This document shows, piece after piece, positions 9,627 to 18,500 of a stretch of 64,000 nt of DNA (the stretch's first letter is position 1; every line of letters begins with the position of its first letter). Location: assembly GCF_025370785.1 (NCBI RefSeq), contig NZ_JAMXFA010000032.1, positions 1 through 64,000 of the forward strand. The letters run 5' to 3'. The notes below the pieces were generated by a model, which was not told the DNA's origin, did not search any database, and was given only the letters and a program-made list of their open reading frames with translations. A program made the position numbers and the translations under genes. The stretch is from Laspinema olomoucense D3b (GTDB lineage Bacteria; Cyanobacteriota; Cyanobacteriia; Cyanobacteriales; Laspinemataceae).

Positions 9627-12008
9627 TTACTCGCGCTGCCAAATCATCACAGTTTTATCGCTGCTGCCACTCACCAGGGTTTTGCCGTCGGGAGTGATGG
9701 CAATGCCGGTGACGCTGTTGCTATGACCCTTGAGAGTTCGGATCAGTTCGCCAGTCTCGCGATGCCACAGTTTAACGGTTTTATCGGTACTGCCACTAAT
9801 CAGGGTTTCGCTGTGGGGGGAGAAGGCAACAGCAGCGATCGCCCCGGTATGTCCCGTAAAGGTGCGAAGTTCTTCCCCAGAGTTCACCTGCCACAGTTTT
9901 AGGGTCATGTCGGTACTGCCACTGGCGAGGAATTGTCCATCACGACTGAAGGCGATCGCATTCACGGCATCGTTATGAGTCTTAAAAACGCAAATTTCCT
10001 GTCCCGTTTGTAACTGCCAGAGTTTAATCATCCCCTCATCTGAGGCAGTGGCAAGAATGCGATCGTCCGGACTAATCGCTAAAGCGCGAATCATGCCCGG
10101 ATGAGCATTAAATCGGCGCAGTTCTTCCCCAGTTTCCCGATGCCAAAAAGCCACTGACCCTCGGGTATCACTGGCGATGATTTGTTGACCGTTATTAAGA
10201 AAAATAACCGCATAAACTGCCTCGGAATTGCGGGTAAATCGATGAAGTGCGCGACCCTGGGCTACATCCCACACCTCCACCGCTTCCCCAACGCCACAGG
10301 CGATCGCCCCACCATCGGGACTCCATGCGATCGCATTCACCGAGGCAAACCAATCTTCCCCATTAAAGCTGCGGATTTCGCTGCCTTCAGCAATCCCCCA
10401 GAGTTTCACCGTATTATCCCCATCCCCAGCAGCAATGCTGTTGCCTTCAGGATGAATTGCCACACAATTGACAATATCTCGATGTCCGGCGATCGTGCGA
10501 ATGCAGCGCCAATTTTGATTAGGAAATCCTTCAGCATCGGGAACAGTTTCAGAGGCATCTGGGGAAGATTTTTCCCCGCGCCATTTGCCGACAAATCCTT
10601 GCAAATCCCCCAACACTTCGCCGATGGAGGATTCGATTCCCCCCATTGCTTTGGTGAGGGATTCGGGTTTAGTAAAGGGTTTGATAGACAATTTCGGGAT
10701 TAAGGGTTTGTTCGGTGTCGTTGGCGTAGACTCTGGGTTTTCCTCCGATGGCGCGATGATTTCTTCGTCCCACTCGTCCAAGTCATCCTCGGAATTAGCA
10801 GGCGGTGGGGTTAAGGGTTTCACGGAAAAGGCTTCTTTGCGATATTCCGAGGGGACCCGAGGCGGTTGGCTGGGGTTTTCTGGGGTTGGAGGATTGGCAG
10901 TGGGTGGATTGGCGTTGCTCTCGTCAGGAGGAGGTAGGTGGTGGAGTTCCGGGAGGGGAGAGGGTATGGCGCGGGATGCGGTTTCTAGGCGTTCCAAACG
11001 CTGGGTGACTGCCTCAATTACCGTATTCACCCGGGCGATCGCCTCTTGGTTTTGTTGGGTTAACGTTGCTTGAATTTCCTGAAGTTCAGACGTTGTTGGG
11101 GGTTCGTTGAGTGCTTCTAATTGTTGCAGGCGATCGTAAATTGCCTCAAATTTCGGGGAATTCGAGAGGGATTGGATGGCATCTTGGAGTGCAGCAGCAG
11201 AAGTGCTAGAGGCGTCTGTTTCTGGGGATGAAGCCAGGGCGATCGCATTAGTAGTAAGTTCCAGTTGACTCAGGCGATCGCTAAGAGTTGTCAGGGTTTC
11301 AGCAGTGGGTAAAGTGGCGAGGGATTGATAAATTTGCCCGACTGCCTTTTCTGTTTGTTCCCACAGGGATTTTGTGAACGCTTCGATTTGGCGTTCAGTT
11401 TCTTGGTTGACTTGTTCCGTTGCGGTTTCCAGTTGTTCGAGGCGATCGGCTAAAGGTTTGAGATTAGGGAAGGGGGGAAGGGATTCCAATGCTTGATGGA
11501 TGCGGGCGATCGCCGTTTCATTTTCCTGGCGCAATGAGTCTTTTAATTCCAATTTCTGCGCTTCGATGCGATCGCGCTGTTGTTCCAGTTGGGATTCTAG
11601 GGCGTTTATCCGGGCAATTAGCGGGTCCAGGGTGGGGACTTCCGGGATAGGGGGGAAACTCTCCTCAACTTGGGCGATCGCCTCGAACAGTTCATCCCGT
11701 AAAGATTCTTGTAACTGGGTGATCCGTTCTTCCGTTTGGGAGTTTGCCTGTTGCTTGCTGGATTCCAGGCGATCGAACCGTTGGTTTAGAGGTTGCAGGG
11801 AGTCATAAACTTGGGCGATCGCCTCCTCGCTGCGTCGTTGGTTGAGTTGGTACAGTCGTTGTCGATTCGCCACATTCAAACTCACCGCCACCGTTAACGG
11901 GACCGCTGCATAGAGGACTTGTTGAGTTCCAGCAACGGCGATCGTGCCCAGCACAGAACCGGCAAGGGCCACAGATTCAGTAATTTCGAGCCAGTGGGGT
12001 TTAGTCAT
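9627..12008 (-). CDS. Membrane-anchored coiled-coil WD40 protein
   Basis: About 793 residues from the ATG at 12008 (MTKPHWLEITES); an upstream in-frame ATG at 12038 adds 10 residues. Near the N-terminus two hydrophobic stretches (VALAGSVLGTIAVAG and VLYAAVPLTVAVSL) predict a membrane hairpin. Residues about 50-330 form a long coiled coil of repeated units (RLEQLETATEQVNQETERQI style, each with a PPxP hinge), followed by a Pro/Ser-rich linker to about 480. The C-terminal 300 residues hold seven WD40 repeats (GHRDIVNCVAIHPEGN through TVMIWQRE). This resembles cyanobacterial membrane WD scaffolds; function is unknown. Downstream is the kinase gene, about 180 bp away in the same direction. Confidence 0.88.
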   Translation of the reverse strand: MTKPHWLEITESVALAGSVLGTIAVAGTQQVLYAAVPLTVAVSLNVANRQRLYQLNQRRSEEAIAQVYDSLQPLNQRFDRLESSKQQANSQTEERITQLQESLRDELFEAIAQVEESFPPIPEVPTLDPLIARINALESQLEQQRDRIEAQKLELKDSLRQENETAIARIHQALESLPPFPNLKPLADRLEQLETATEQVNQETERQIEAFTKSLWEQTEKAVGQIYQSLATLPTAETLTTLSDRLSQLELTTNAIALASSPETDASSTSAAALQDAIQSLSNSPKFEAIYDRLQQLEALNEPPTTSELQEIQATLTQQNQEAIARVNTVIEAVTQRLERLETASRAIPSPLPELHHLPPPDESNANPPTANPPTPENPSQPPRVPSEYRKEAFSVKPLTPPPANSEDDLDEWDEEIIAPSEENPESTPTTPNKPLIPKLSIKPFTKPESLTKAMGGIESSIGEVLGDLQGFVGKWRGEKSSPDASETVPDAEGFPNQNWRCIRTIAGHRDIVNCVAIHPEGNSIAAGDGDNTVKLWGIAEGSEIRSFNGEDWFASVNAIAWSPDGGAIACGVGEAVEVWDVAQGRALHRFTRNSEAVYAVIFLNNGQQIIASDTRGSVAFWHRETGEELRRFNAHPGMIRALAISPDDRILATASDEGMIKLWQLQTGQEICVFKTHNDAVNAIAFSRDGQFLASGSTDMTLKLWQVNSGEELRTFTGHTGAIAAVAFSPHSETLISGSTDKTVKLWHRETGELIRTLKGHSNSVTGIAITPDGKTLVSGSSDKTVMIWQRE

Positions 12009-12093
12009 GGTTTTCACAACAGGTGAACAAGCAATCAACAGTCTGACAATAGTCTCATCCCAAATCCGGTGGTGAAAGACCTATTTTATTCTT

Positions 12094-12144
12094 TAGCCCG
12101 CGCAGGCGGGCTTTGTTCGTGTAGCCCCACCCTTGAGGGTGCGG
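12094..12144 (-). repeat. Dispersed hairpin repeat, copy 3 (inverted)
   Basis: The reverse complement reads GCACCCTCAAGGGTGGGGCT, then ACACGAACAAAGCCCGCC and TGCGCGGGCTA, almost identical to 5026-5077. It lies upstream of the membrane WD40 gene and before the restriction-modification system. Confidence 0.85.
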
Positions 12145-12236
12145 TTTTTCGCCGAAGAGTACCGGATTGGGTCTAAATTACATCGAAGCACAGACTCACC
12201 AAGGAAATTTACTCCAATGTAGTCCTGACCGTTCGA

Positions 12237-12261
12237 TTTCTTTTCTCTATGGTAAGGCTTC
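12237..12261. repeat. Left copy of 25-bp direct repeat bracketing the R-M system
   Basis: The last 16 bases, TCTATGGTAAGGCTTC (12246-12261), are identical to 14930-14945, and over 25 bp the two copies match at 22 positions in the same orientation. The enclosed segment of about 2.7 kb holds the methyltransferase, nuclease and controller genes. On the minus strand both copies can be read as RSLTIE, so they may also be remnants of a coding sequence. Confidence 0.7.
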
Positions 12262-12511
12262 GGATGGCAATCCGATGAGCGGGGGTTGTTGCGGTGCTGT
12301 TATGGTCTCAGGGCGAGGAAATTGATTGTCGATTGAGTGACGTGAGTAGTAAAGGTTTTTTTTACAGGCTTTCTCTACCTAATCAACACAGGGAAGCTCA
12401 TCAATTAGGTGGCAATCAACAACTACCAACTCTATTTACCTCCTCCAAGGAGCTTGACATTATTAAAGGTAAATGTGAAAATTCAATTGTTATCAAAATA
12501 AGCCCTACATT

Positions 12512-13660
12512 ATGGAAGGAGAACAACTTTCTCTGTGGCCCGAATTAGAAACAATAGATTCTAAAAGAATAGAGAAACAACCTAAGTTACGACGATACGA
12601 GCGGATTCAGCGGGAACTGGTATTGAGTGAAACGGATCCTCACAAAATTTTTGTAGAAGTAGAAGCGGGTCTCAAATCTGATAATCCCTATCTATTTATG
12701 GATCTGTTTTGTGGTGCGGGAGGAATGACTCAAGGTTTATTCCAAGCTGGCTTTAACCCGATCGCGAGTGTAGAAGTAAATCCGATTGCTTCTGCAACTT
12801 ACCAAAGAAATTTTCCAAATTGCAATCATTTTTGTGGAGAAATAGAGAAATTTTCTACTGATTTAGTTCTCAATCAAATTAATTCTTCCCCCGTACATTT
12901 AATCGTGGGAGGGCCGCCTTGTCAAGGGTTTTCCGTAGCGGGAAAACGCAACCCCGATGATCCTCGGAATCGTTTGTTTCAGGAATTTGTAAGAGTGGTT
13001 TCCCACGTACGCCCCTGGTATGTTGTCATAGAAAATGTACCGGGAATTTTGACGCTCCAGAAAGGAGCTATCAAACAAGCAATTTGTGAAGCACTGGAGG
13101 CGATCGGTTATTCCCATGTATCGATTGCCATTCTTGAATCGGCTGATTATGGAGTTCCACAAATTCGCCCCCGTGCTATTTTCATTGCCAACCGATTTGG
13201 AATGGACAACCCTTATCCCAAGCCTCAATTAACCTCTGAACAGTACAAACCCATCGAATCCGCAATTTCTGATCTGCCCGAATATACCCGAATTCCTGAA
13301 ATTAACCATGAGTGGACTCGCCATTCCTCTGAATATATGGAACGAATTGCAAAAGTTGCTCCGGGTGGGTCATTATATGAAAGTTATGTTGATGCTTTTA
13401 AGCGGCAATATCCCGGTAAACCAAGCATGACTGTTAAAGAAAATCATGGGGGCACTCACATCCATCCCTACCTCAATCGTGTCATTTCAGCCCGAGAAAT
13501 GGCAAGATTGCAAAGCTTTCCCGATACATTTATTTTTGAGGGGTCTATGAAGAAAGCAATGTGGCAAATCGGGAATGCTGTTCCACCTCGTTTAGCTGAG
13601 TGTATTGGCTACGCACTGATTCCCGCTCTCAACCACATAAAAAATTCAGGCTTAAACTAA
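12512..13660 (+). CDS. DNA (cytosine-5) methyltransferase, type II R-M modification subunit
   Basis: A 382-residue C5-MTase. Motif I DLFCGAGGMTQG begins at D64; motif IV GGPPCQGFS places the catalytic Cys at 137; motif VI ENV is at 174-176; motif VIII QIRPRA and motif X QIGNAVPP are present. The target-recognition region between motifs VIII and IX is compact, and I cannot read the DNA site from it. The ATG at 12512 (MEGEQLSLWPEL) lies within an A/T-rich leader that differs in composition from neighbours. It converges tail to tail with the nuclease gene (14 bp between stops) and should protect host DNA from it. It methylates cytosine C5 in double-stranded DNA using S-adenosylmethionine. Confidence 0.95.
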   Translation: MEGEQLSLWPELETIDSKRIEKQPKLRRYERIQRELVLSETDPHKIFVEVEAGLKSDNPYLFMDLFCGAGGMTQGLFQAGFNPIASVEVNPIASATYQRNFPNCNHFCGEIEKFSTDLVLNQINSSPVHLIVGGPPCQGFSVAGKRNPDDPRNRLFQEFVRVVSHVRPWYVVIENVPGILTLQKGAIKQAICEALEAIGYSHVSIAILESADYGVPQIRPRAIFIANRFGMDNPYPKPQLTSEQYKPIESAISDLPEYTRIPEINHEWTRHSSEYMERIAKVAPGGSLYESYVDAFKRQYPGKPSMTVKENHGGTHIHPYLNRVISAREMARLQSFPDTFIFEGSMKKAMWQIGNAVPPRLAECIGYALIPALNHIKNSGLN

Positions 13661-13674
13661 CATTTTGCTACAGG

Positions 13675-14400
13675 TTAATCAGTCTGAGCTATTTGTTGAT
13701 TGAGGCGATCGCGCCAAGTTTCAAAATCATACCAGCCACATCCCACGCAACCTGTTTCAGCATCCTTCCCTCTAACGGGGACATCGGCGGGCCAGTTTTC
13801 ATCTCCTTCATAATAGAATTTTATGCCTAACGGTGTCCCTCGTTTATTCGTTTTGATACAACGTTCACAACTGCGGGATTTTAAAAGGTTATGGTTTCCA
13901 GCACTATCTTTTTTGAGTAACTGAAATTTTTGCTTAATTTCTGCTGGGGTCATGTCCGCATCATGAGGTGGTTCAGTATCTCCCCACCGTTCCATTGGAA
14001 AGCGATGATCAATTATCAGTTCGTGAACGGAACGGGTTCTTTGTTCTATTACATCCCTGTAAGCATAGAATTCCAATATTTTTTTTGCTAGTTTAAGGGA
14101 AATATTTGTTGAAGAATTTGCCGGTTGAAGATTTCCTGTCCAGCGGTCTTGTAGTTGATTAGATTTACAATTTTCGCAATATCTACTTGTAGTTTCAATG
14201 ATTAAACCAGGACGACTTTTAGTCCCACGTTGTAATCCTTGAATTCCACCCCCTCCCGCATATTGTCCCGAACCAATTTTGCTTCCTTCACATCTACGGC
14301 AATGCCATTTTTGGTCGGCCAGAAGGTCAAATACTTTTCGTTGGGTCGAGTTTTTTCTGAATTGAGTGATAATGTCAAAGGGTAAGTCATCCGGGTTCAT
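13675..14400 (-). CDS. HNH-type restriction endonuclease with zinc-binding CxxC motifs
   Basis: A 241-residue protein directly between a C5-MTase gene and a controller gene, so by context it is the restriction subunit. An HNH-like core is visible: IIDHRFP with D131-H132, then GNHNLLKSRSCERC with N171 and the basic K174. Four CxxC pairs (C34/C37, C75/C78, C178/C181, C218/C221) suggest two zinc sites. The start codon overlaps the controller stop as ATGA at 14397-14400, implying translational coupling. I do not recognise a characterised isoschizomer, and the recognition sequence is unknown. Base composition is more A/T-rich than surrounding genes, as expected for an acquired cassette. Confidence 0.78.
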   Translation of the reverse strand: MNPDDLPFDIITQFRKNSTQRKVFDLLADQKWHCRRCEGSKIGSGQYAGGGGIQGLQRGTKSRPGLIIETTSRYCENCKSNQLQDRWTGNLQPANSSTNISLKLAKKILEFYAYRDVIEQRTRSVHELIIDHRFPMERWGDTEPPHDADMTPAEIKQKFQLLKKDSAGNHNLLKSRSCERCIKTNKRGTPLGIKFYYEGDENWPADVPVRGKDAETGCVGCGWYDFETWRDRLNQQIAQTD

Positions 14401-14645
14401 TCTATCTCGTCCACTTCAACTTCTAATCCATTTAGAAGAGTGGAAACCGTTAAACTTAGACCCCGGGCTAGACTGACAAGAGCAGTTAGAGAAGGATTTC
14501 TCATCCCCCTTTCAATTCCCGAAATGTAAGTTCGATCCAGGTTGGCACGAAAACCCAGTTCCTCCTGGGAAATTCCCAACTCTGTCCGACGCTTCTTGAC
14601 AAGATTACCCAAGGCAAGCAGGATTGCTCTTCTCGATTGATTCAT
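14397..14645 (-). CDS. Controller (C) protein, XRE-family regulator of the R-M system
   Basis: An 82-residue single HTH protein: LVKKRRTELGISQEELGFRA then LDRTYISGIERGMRNPS, the classic controller-protein helix-turn-helix. In type II R-M systems such proteins first activate and then repress the C-R operon, delaying nuclease synthesis until methylation is complete. Here the gene overlaps the nuclease gene by 4 bp (ATGA), and twin palindromic boxes lie 21-49 bp upstream of its ATG, which fits autoregulation. ATG at 14645 begins MNQSRRAILL. Confidence 0.92.
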   Translation of the reverse strand: MNQSRRAILLALGNLVKKRRTELGISQEELGFRANLDRTYISGIERGMRNPSLTALVSLARGLSLTVSTLLNGLEVEVDEIE

Positions 14646-14665
14646 TTACCGATTGTCAAGGCCTG

Positions 14666-14694
14666 TAGACGATATGTCTATGGACGATGTGTCA
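14666..14694 (-). promoter_or_regulatory. Twin C-box operator of the controller gene
   Basis: Two adjacent imperfect palindromes: TAGACGATATGTCTA (14666-14680) and TGGACGATGTGTCAC (14681-14695). Both share the layout GAC-N5-GTC and are spaced one DNA-helix turn and a half apart. Their position just upstream of the C gene matches the left and right operator sites of known controller systems. By analogy the distal one (14682-14694) would be the activating site and the proximal one the repressing site. Confidence 0.8.
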
Positions 14695-14723
14695 CATCAA
14701 GCTTGATGAACCCCATATAGAGA

Positions 14724-14796
14724 GTAGGGCTATTTCATTCTAAAATTTTCCCAGAACCATAAGTTTTATCTGGCCCGGAGAATGAAACAGCCCTAC
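14724..14796. repeat. Imperfect inverted repeat upstream of the controller gene
   Basis: Arms GTAGGGCTATTTCATTCT (14724-14741) and AGAATGAAACAGCCCTAC (14779-14796) pair at 17 of 18 positions around a 37-nt spacer. It sits just outside the C-boxes and could be a hairpin terminator for transcripts entering from the right, or a miniature element. Confidence 0.75.
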
Positions 14797-14817
14797 CATT
14801 CTTTAGGGTACAGGGTC

Positions 14818-14979
14818 CTAACCCGAAGAATTTTGCCACAGCTTAATCGTGCCATCGTGAGATCCACTCGCTAAGGTGATGCCATCGGGACTATACCCTA
14901 GAGAACTGACTATCATGGAATGTCTTTCTTCTATGGTAAGGCTTCTGAGTGCAGTCGCCGATCGCTCCTGGGGATCCAT
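14818..14979 (-). pseudogene. WD40 gene remnant (one C-terminal repeat)
   Basis: A 53-codon minus-strand frame whose second half is an unmistakable last WD40 blade: GYSPDGITLASGSHDGTIKL then WQNSSG and a stop. The first half (MDPQERSATALRSLTIEERH) overlaps the right copy of the 25-bp direct repeat. A single blade cannot form a propeller, so it is best read as the tail of a WD40 gene truncated by rearrangement, possibly when the R-M cassette arrived. Confidence 0.7.
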
Positions 14980-15516
14980 GCGGTTTGGGTGGTCCGCGCC
15001 ATCGCCTTAAGTCTCCTGGAATTGTGCTGTGGGGGAGCAACTTCGGTGCGATCGCGCATTTCTCCGCTTCTTTCTAATAGTTTAGCCTTTTTGATGTCCT
15101 TTATCTTAGCTGATTCTAAGCGAGATCTCGGAAGTCTCTTCGCGGTTTGTCTGACATTAAATAACCCTCTCAATATCGCTTAGTTTAGCGAGGGTTTTCT
15201 TGGGGTTTGAGTGTCCAGACTGCATCTATCTCACCCCCCGGCCAGAGATGTTCTACAATAAAGGCGCTCAACAAATCCTCATGCGACTACAGTTTAAAAA
15301 AACATTATGGGTTAGAGTTGAGTAACAGAAAACTCGGAGTTCAACTCCAGTTTGCTGCACCTAGCAAAATTTCCGTATTTTTACAGTAGTAAAAAAGGCG
15401 AAATTAAGCTATTAGCGGATATAAAATGAACCGCGTTTATTAGAAGCTTAAGAGTAATCTGTCCCATTTAATTCTTGATCCCCGTAGTGAGATGTCGGGC
15501 ATCTCCTCCTTCAGCC
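14980..15516. other. Intergenic region before the CBS/GAF kinase
   Basis: About 540 bp without a convincing gene; short open frames on both strands (14920-15183, 14931-15173) have no recognisable features. A terminator-like inverted repeat AACCCTC (15163-15169) and GAGGGTT (15190-15196) followed by TTCTT is visible, enclosing a smaller TCGCT/AGCGA stem. The promoter of the large kinase gene must lie to its right. Confidence 0.4.
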
Positions 15517-18500
15517 ATGCCGATCAGCGAACCTGCCATCCATACCCTCAATTTAGAAGCGGCGATCGCCCATGCTCCGATCTCCGTTGGGCCCCAAACC
15601 CCGGTGAAGGAGGTCCTAAAACAGATGAATCGGGTCAAATCGACTGCTTGCCGCCTCGGCGAGAGTGCGTCAAGCCCCCTCAATTCCCAAACCCTCTCCA
15701 GTTGTGCCGTTGTCCAAGAGAACGACCAATTTTTAGGCATCTTTGTTGAGCGGGATGTGGTGAAATTGATTGCCTCGGGCAAATCTCTCGAAGGCATCAC
15801 CGTGGGAGAACTGATCAATCCCTCACCCGTGTGGGTGCGTCGATCCCAATTGCAGGATATTTTTTCCGTACTGCCGCTATTGCGGCAATATCATATTTCG
15901 CATTTACCCATTCTGGATGAGGGCGATCGCTTCATAGGTTTGATCAGCACGGAAACCCTTCGGGAAATCCTGCAACCTGCAAATTTGTTGCAATTGCGAC
16001 AGGTTGCCGAAGTGATGACTCCCCAGATTGTCAGCGCCCCACCTACGACTTCATTACGGGATATTGCCAAACTGATGACCAGTAACCAAGTCAGTTGCGT
16101 GATGATTTGCCAGAGCGCAGAGGGAAAAATCACTCAGATGGGGGCCCACAACCGAGAAGATATCAAGCCCCTGGGCATTATTACTGAGGGAGATATTATC
16201 CAAATCCAGGGACTGGAACTGGACCTGGGGAACACCCCCGTCGAGCAAATGATGAGATCGCCAGTATTTGCCATTGGTCCCGAGGAGTCCTTGGGGATGG
16301 CCCTCCAGAAGATGCAGCAGCAGCAGGTGGGGCGATTAGCAGTCACCGGCATCCGAGGAGAACTGCGGGGAATTATTACCCAAACAACCCTGCTCAACTC
16401 GATCAATCCCTTGGAAATGTACAAGGTGATTGAAGTCATGCAGGATACGATTAGCGCATTGGAAGCCGAAAAGATAGAAATGCTGCAAAATCGGACCATC
16501 GAGCTGGAAAAACAAGTGCGATCGCGCACCGCTGAACAAGAGCAACTCATCGCCTCCCTGGAAGCCAGCAGCCAACGAGATCGCCTCCTGGCTAAAGTCT
16601 CCCTGCAAATTCGCAAATCCCTCAATCTCGACGAGATTCTTGCCACCACTGTAGAAGAGGTGCGTCAGTTCCTCCAGTGCCATCGGGTTCTGGTGTACCA
16701 GTTTGCGCCGACGAAGGAGGGAAAAGTGGTAGCCGAATCAGTGGAGGTAGGGTATTCGGCGATTTTGGGCATCCAGGTTCGGGATATCTGCTTTCAGCAA
16801 ATGCATGGCACCGATTATCTGAACGGGCGCAACCAGGCGACTGCGGATATCCGTGAAGCCGGATTAAGCTTCTGCCATCAGCAGCTATTGGAGCATTTTC
16901 AGGTACGCGCCAGTCTCGGGGTCCCGATCGCCATTCAGGGAGACCCCGCTCACCCCCATCTCTGGGGCTTGCTGATTGCCCATCACTGCAATGAACCGCG
17001 ACCCTGGCAGGCATCAGAAATTGATTTACTGGATAAAATTTCGGTGCATATTGCGATCGCCATCCACCAAGCCCAACTTTACCGCGATACTCAAATCGAA
17101 CTGGCTGAACGTCACCGGGCAGAAGCTGCCCTGCGTTCCAGCGAACAATTATATGCCACCCTAGCGGAAGCCTCTCCCGTGGGCATTTGGCGTACGGATC
17201 CCGTAGGAAAATGTATTTACATCAACGATCGCGCTTGTGAAATGCTGGGGTTATCTCGACAAGCTGCCCTTGGTGACGGTTGGCTCCAATCTTTGCATCC
17301 CCAGGACCGCGATCGGGTCATCGCGGAATGGGCCAAATCAACCCAACTCCAAACCCCCTTTGCCTGCGAATATCGCTTCTGCCGTCCCAATGGGGAAGTA
17401 ACTTGGGTTTTTGGTCAAACCCTTGCGGAAATTGGCCCCGATCAAAACGTGACGGGCTACATCGGGACGGCTACAGATATCAGCGAGCGCAAACAAGCCG
17501 AACAAGCCCTAAAAACCTTGAATGCCGAACTCGAAATCCGAGTTTCTAAGCGAACTGAGCAATTAGAACAAACCGTTCAACAATTACAGGAAGAAATTCA
17601 GCAACGACAGCAGGCACAACAAGAACTGATCCTGGTCAAAGAACGGCTGCAATATTTACTCTGGGTCAGCCCCACGATTATTTATAGCTGTCAAGTGCAA
17701 GACCCTTACCCCACCACCTTTATCAGTTATAACGTCCTCCAAATCTTAGGATATGAACCTAAACAATTCCTGAACAATGCACAATTTTGGTGGGATTGCA
17801 TTCATCCTGAAGATGTGGAGATGGTCGAAACCGGATTCTCGGAGATCTGCGATCGCCAAAACCTCAGTCTGGAATATCGATTACACCATGCCGATGGCCG
17901 CTATCTCTGGGTCCAGGACGATTTTCGCGTTGTCCGCAATGCCCAAGGTCAAGCGATAGAAATTGTCGGGTCTTGTGTTGATATTAGCGATCGCAAATTC
18001 GCCGAGAGTGAACTGAAAGAAAGCACCGATCAACTCAGTAAATTTTTCGAGAGTGCAAACGATTTGATTCAAACCGTTGACGCTCAAGGAAAAATTCTCT
18101 ACGTTAATCGCGCTTGGCGCGAAACCCTGGGCTACAGCCCAGAAGAAGTGCAGCACCTCTTTGTATCTGACATCATTCATCCCCACTGCAACCCGCGCTA
18201 TCATCAACTCTTAAGCACCCTCACCGGAGGCTGCACTCAAACCGTCACCTTTGAACTTAAAGCCCTCAAAAGCAACGGGCGAGCTGTCTTTTTAGAAGGA
18301 AGACTATCGTTGAAAAACGAGGGAAATCACTCCCGAATTCACGGCGTATTTCGAGATATCACTCGGCGCAAAATTGATGAATTAAAGCTCCAAAGACAAG
18401 CGGAAGTTTTACAAACTATTTTTGACAATCTTCCCCTGATGCTGGTATTTTTTGATGGTCAAGGTCAAATCCAGCTTCTCAATACAGCCCTAGAAAAAAC

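Noticed and set aside
12294-12548. 84-codon frame ahead of the methyltransferase
   Set aside because: It overlaps the methyltransferase start and shows no protein features; A/T-rich leader DNA is open by chance.
14920-15183. Overlapping 80-87-codon frames on both strands before the large kinase
   Set aside because: No domain and both strands open; the first part on the minus strand is the WD40 remnant already listed.
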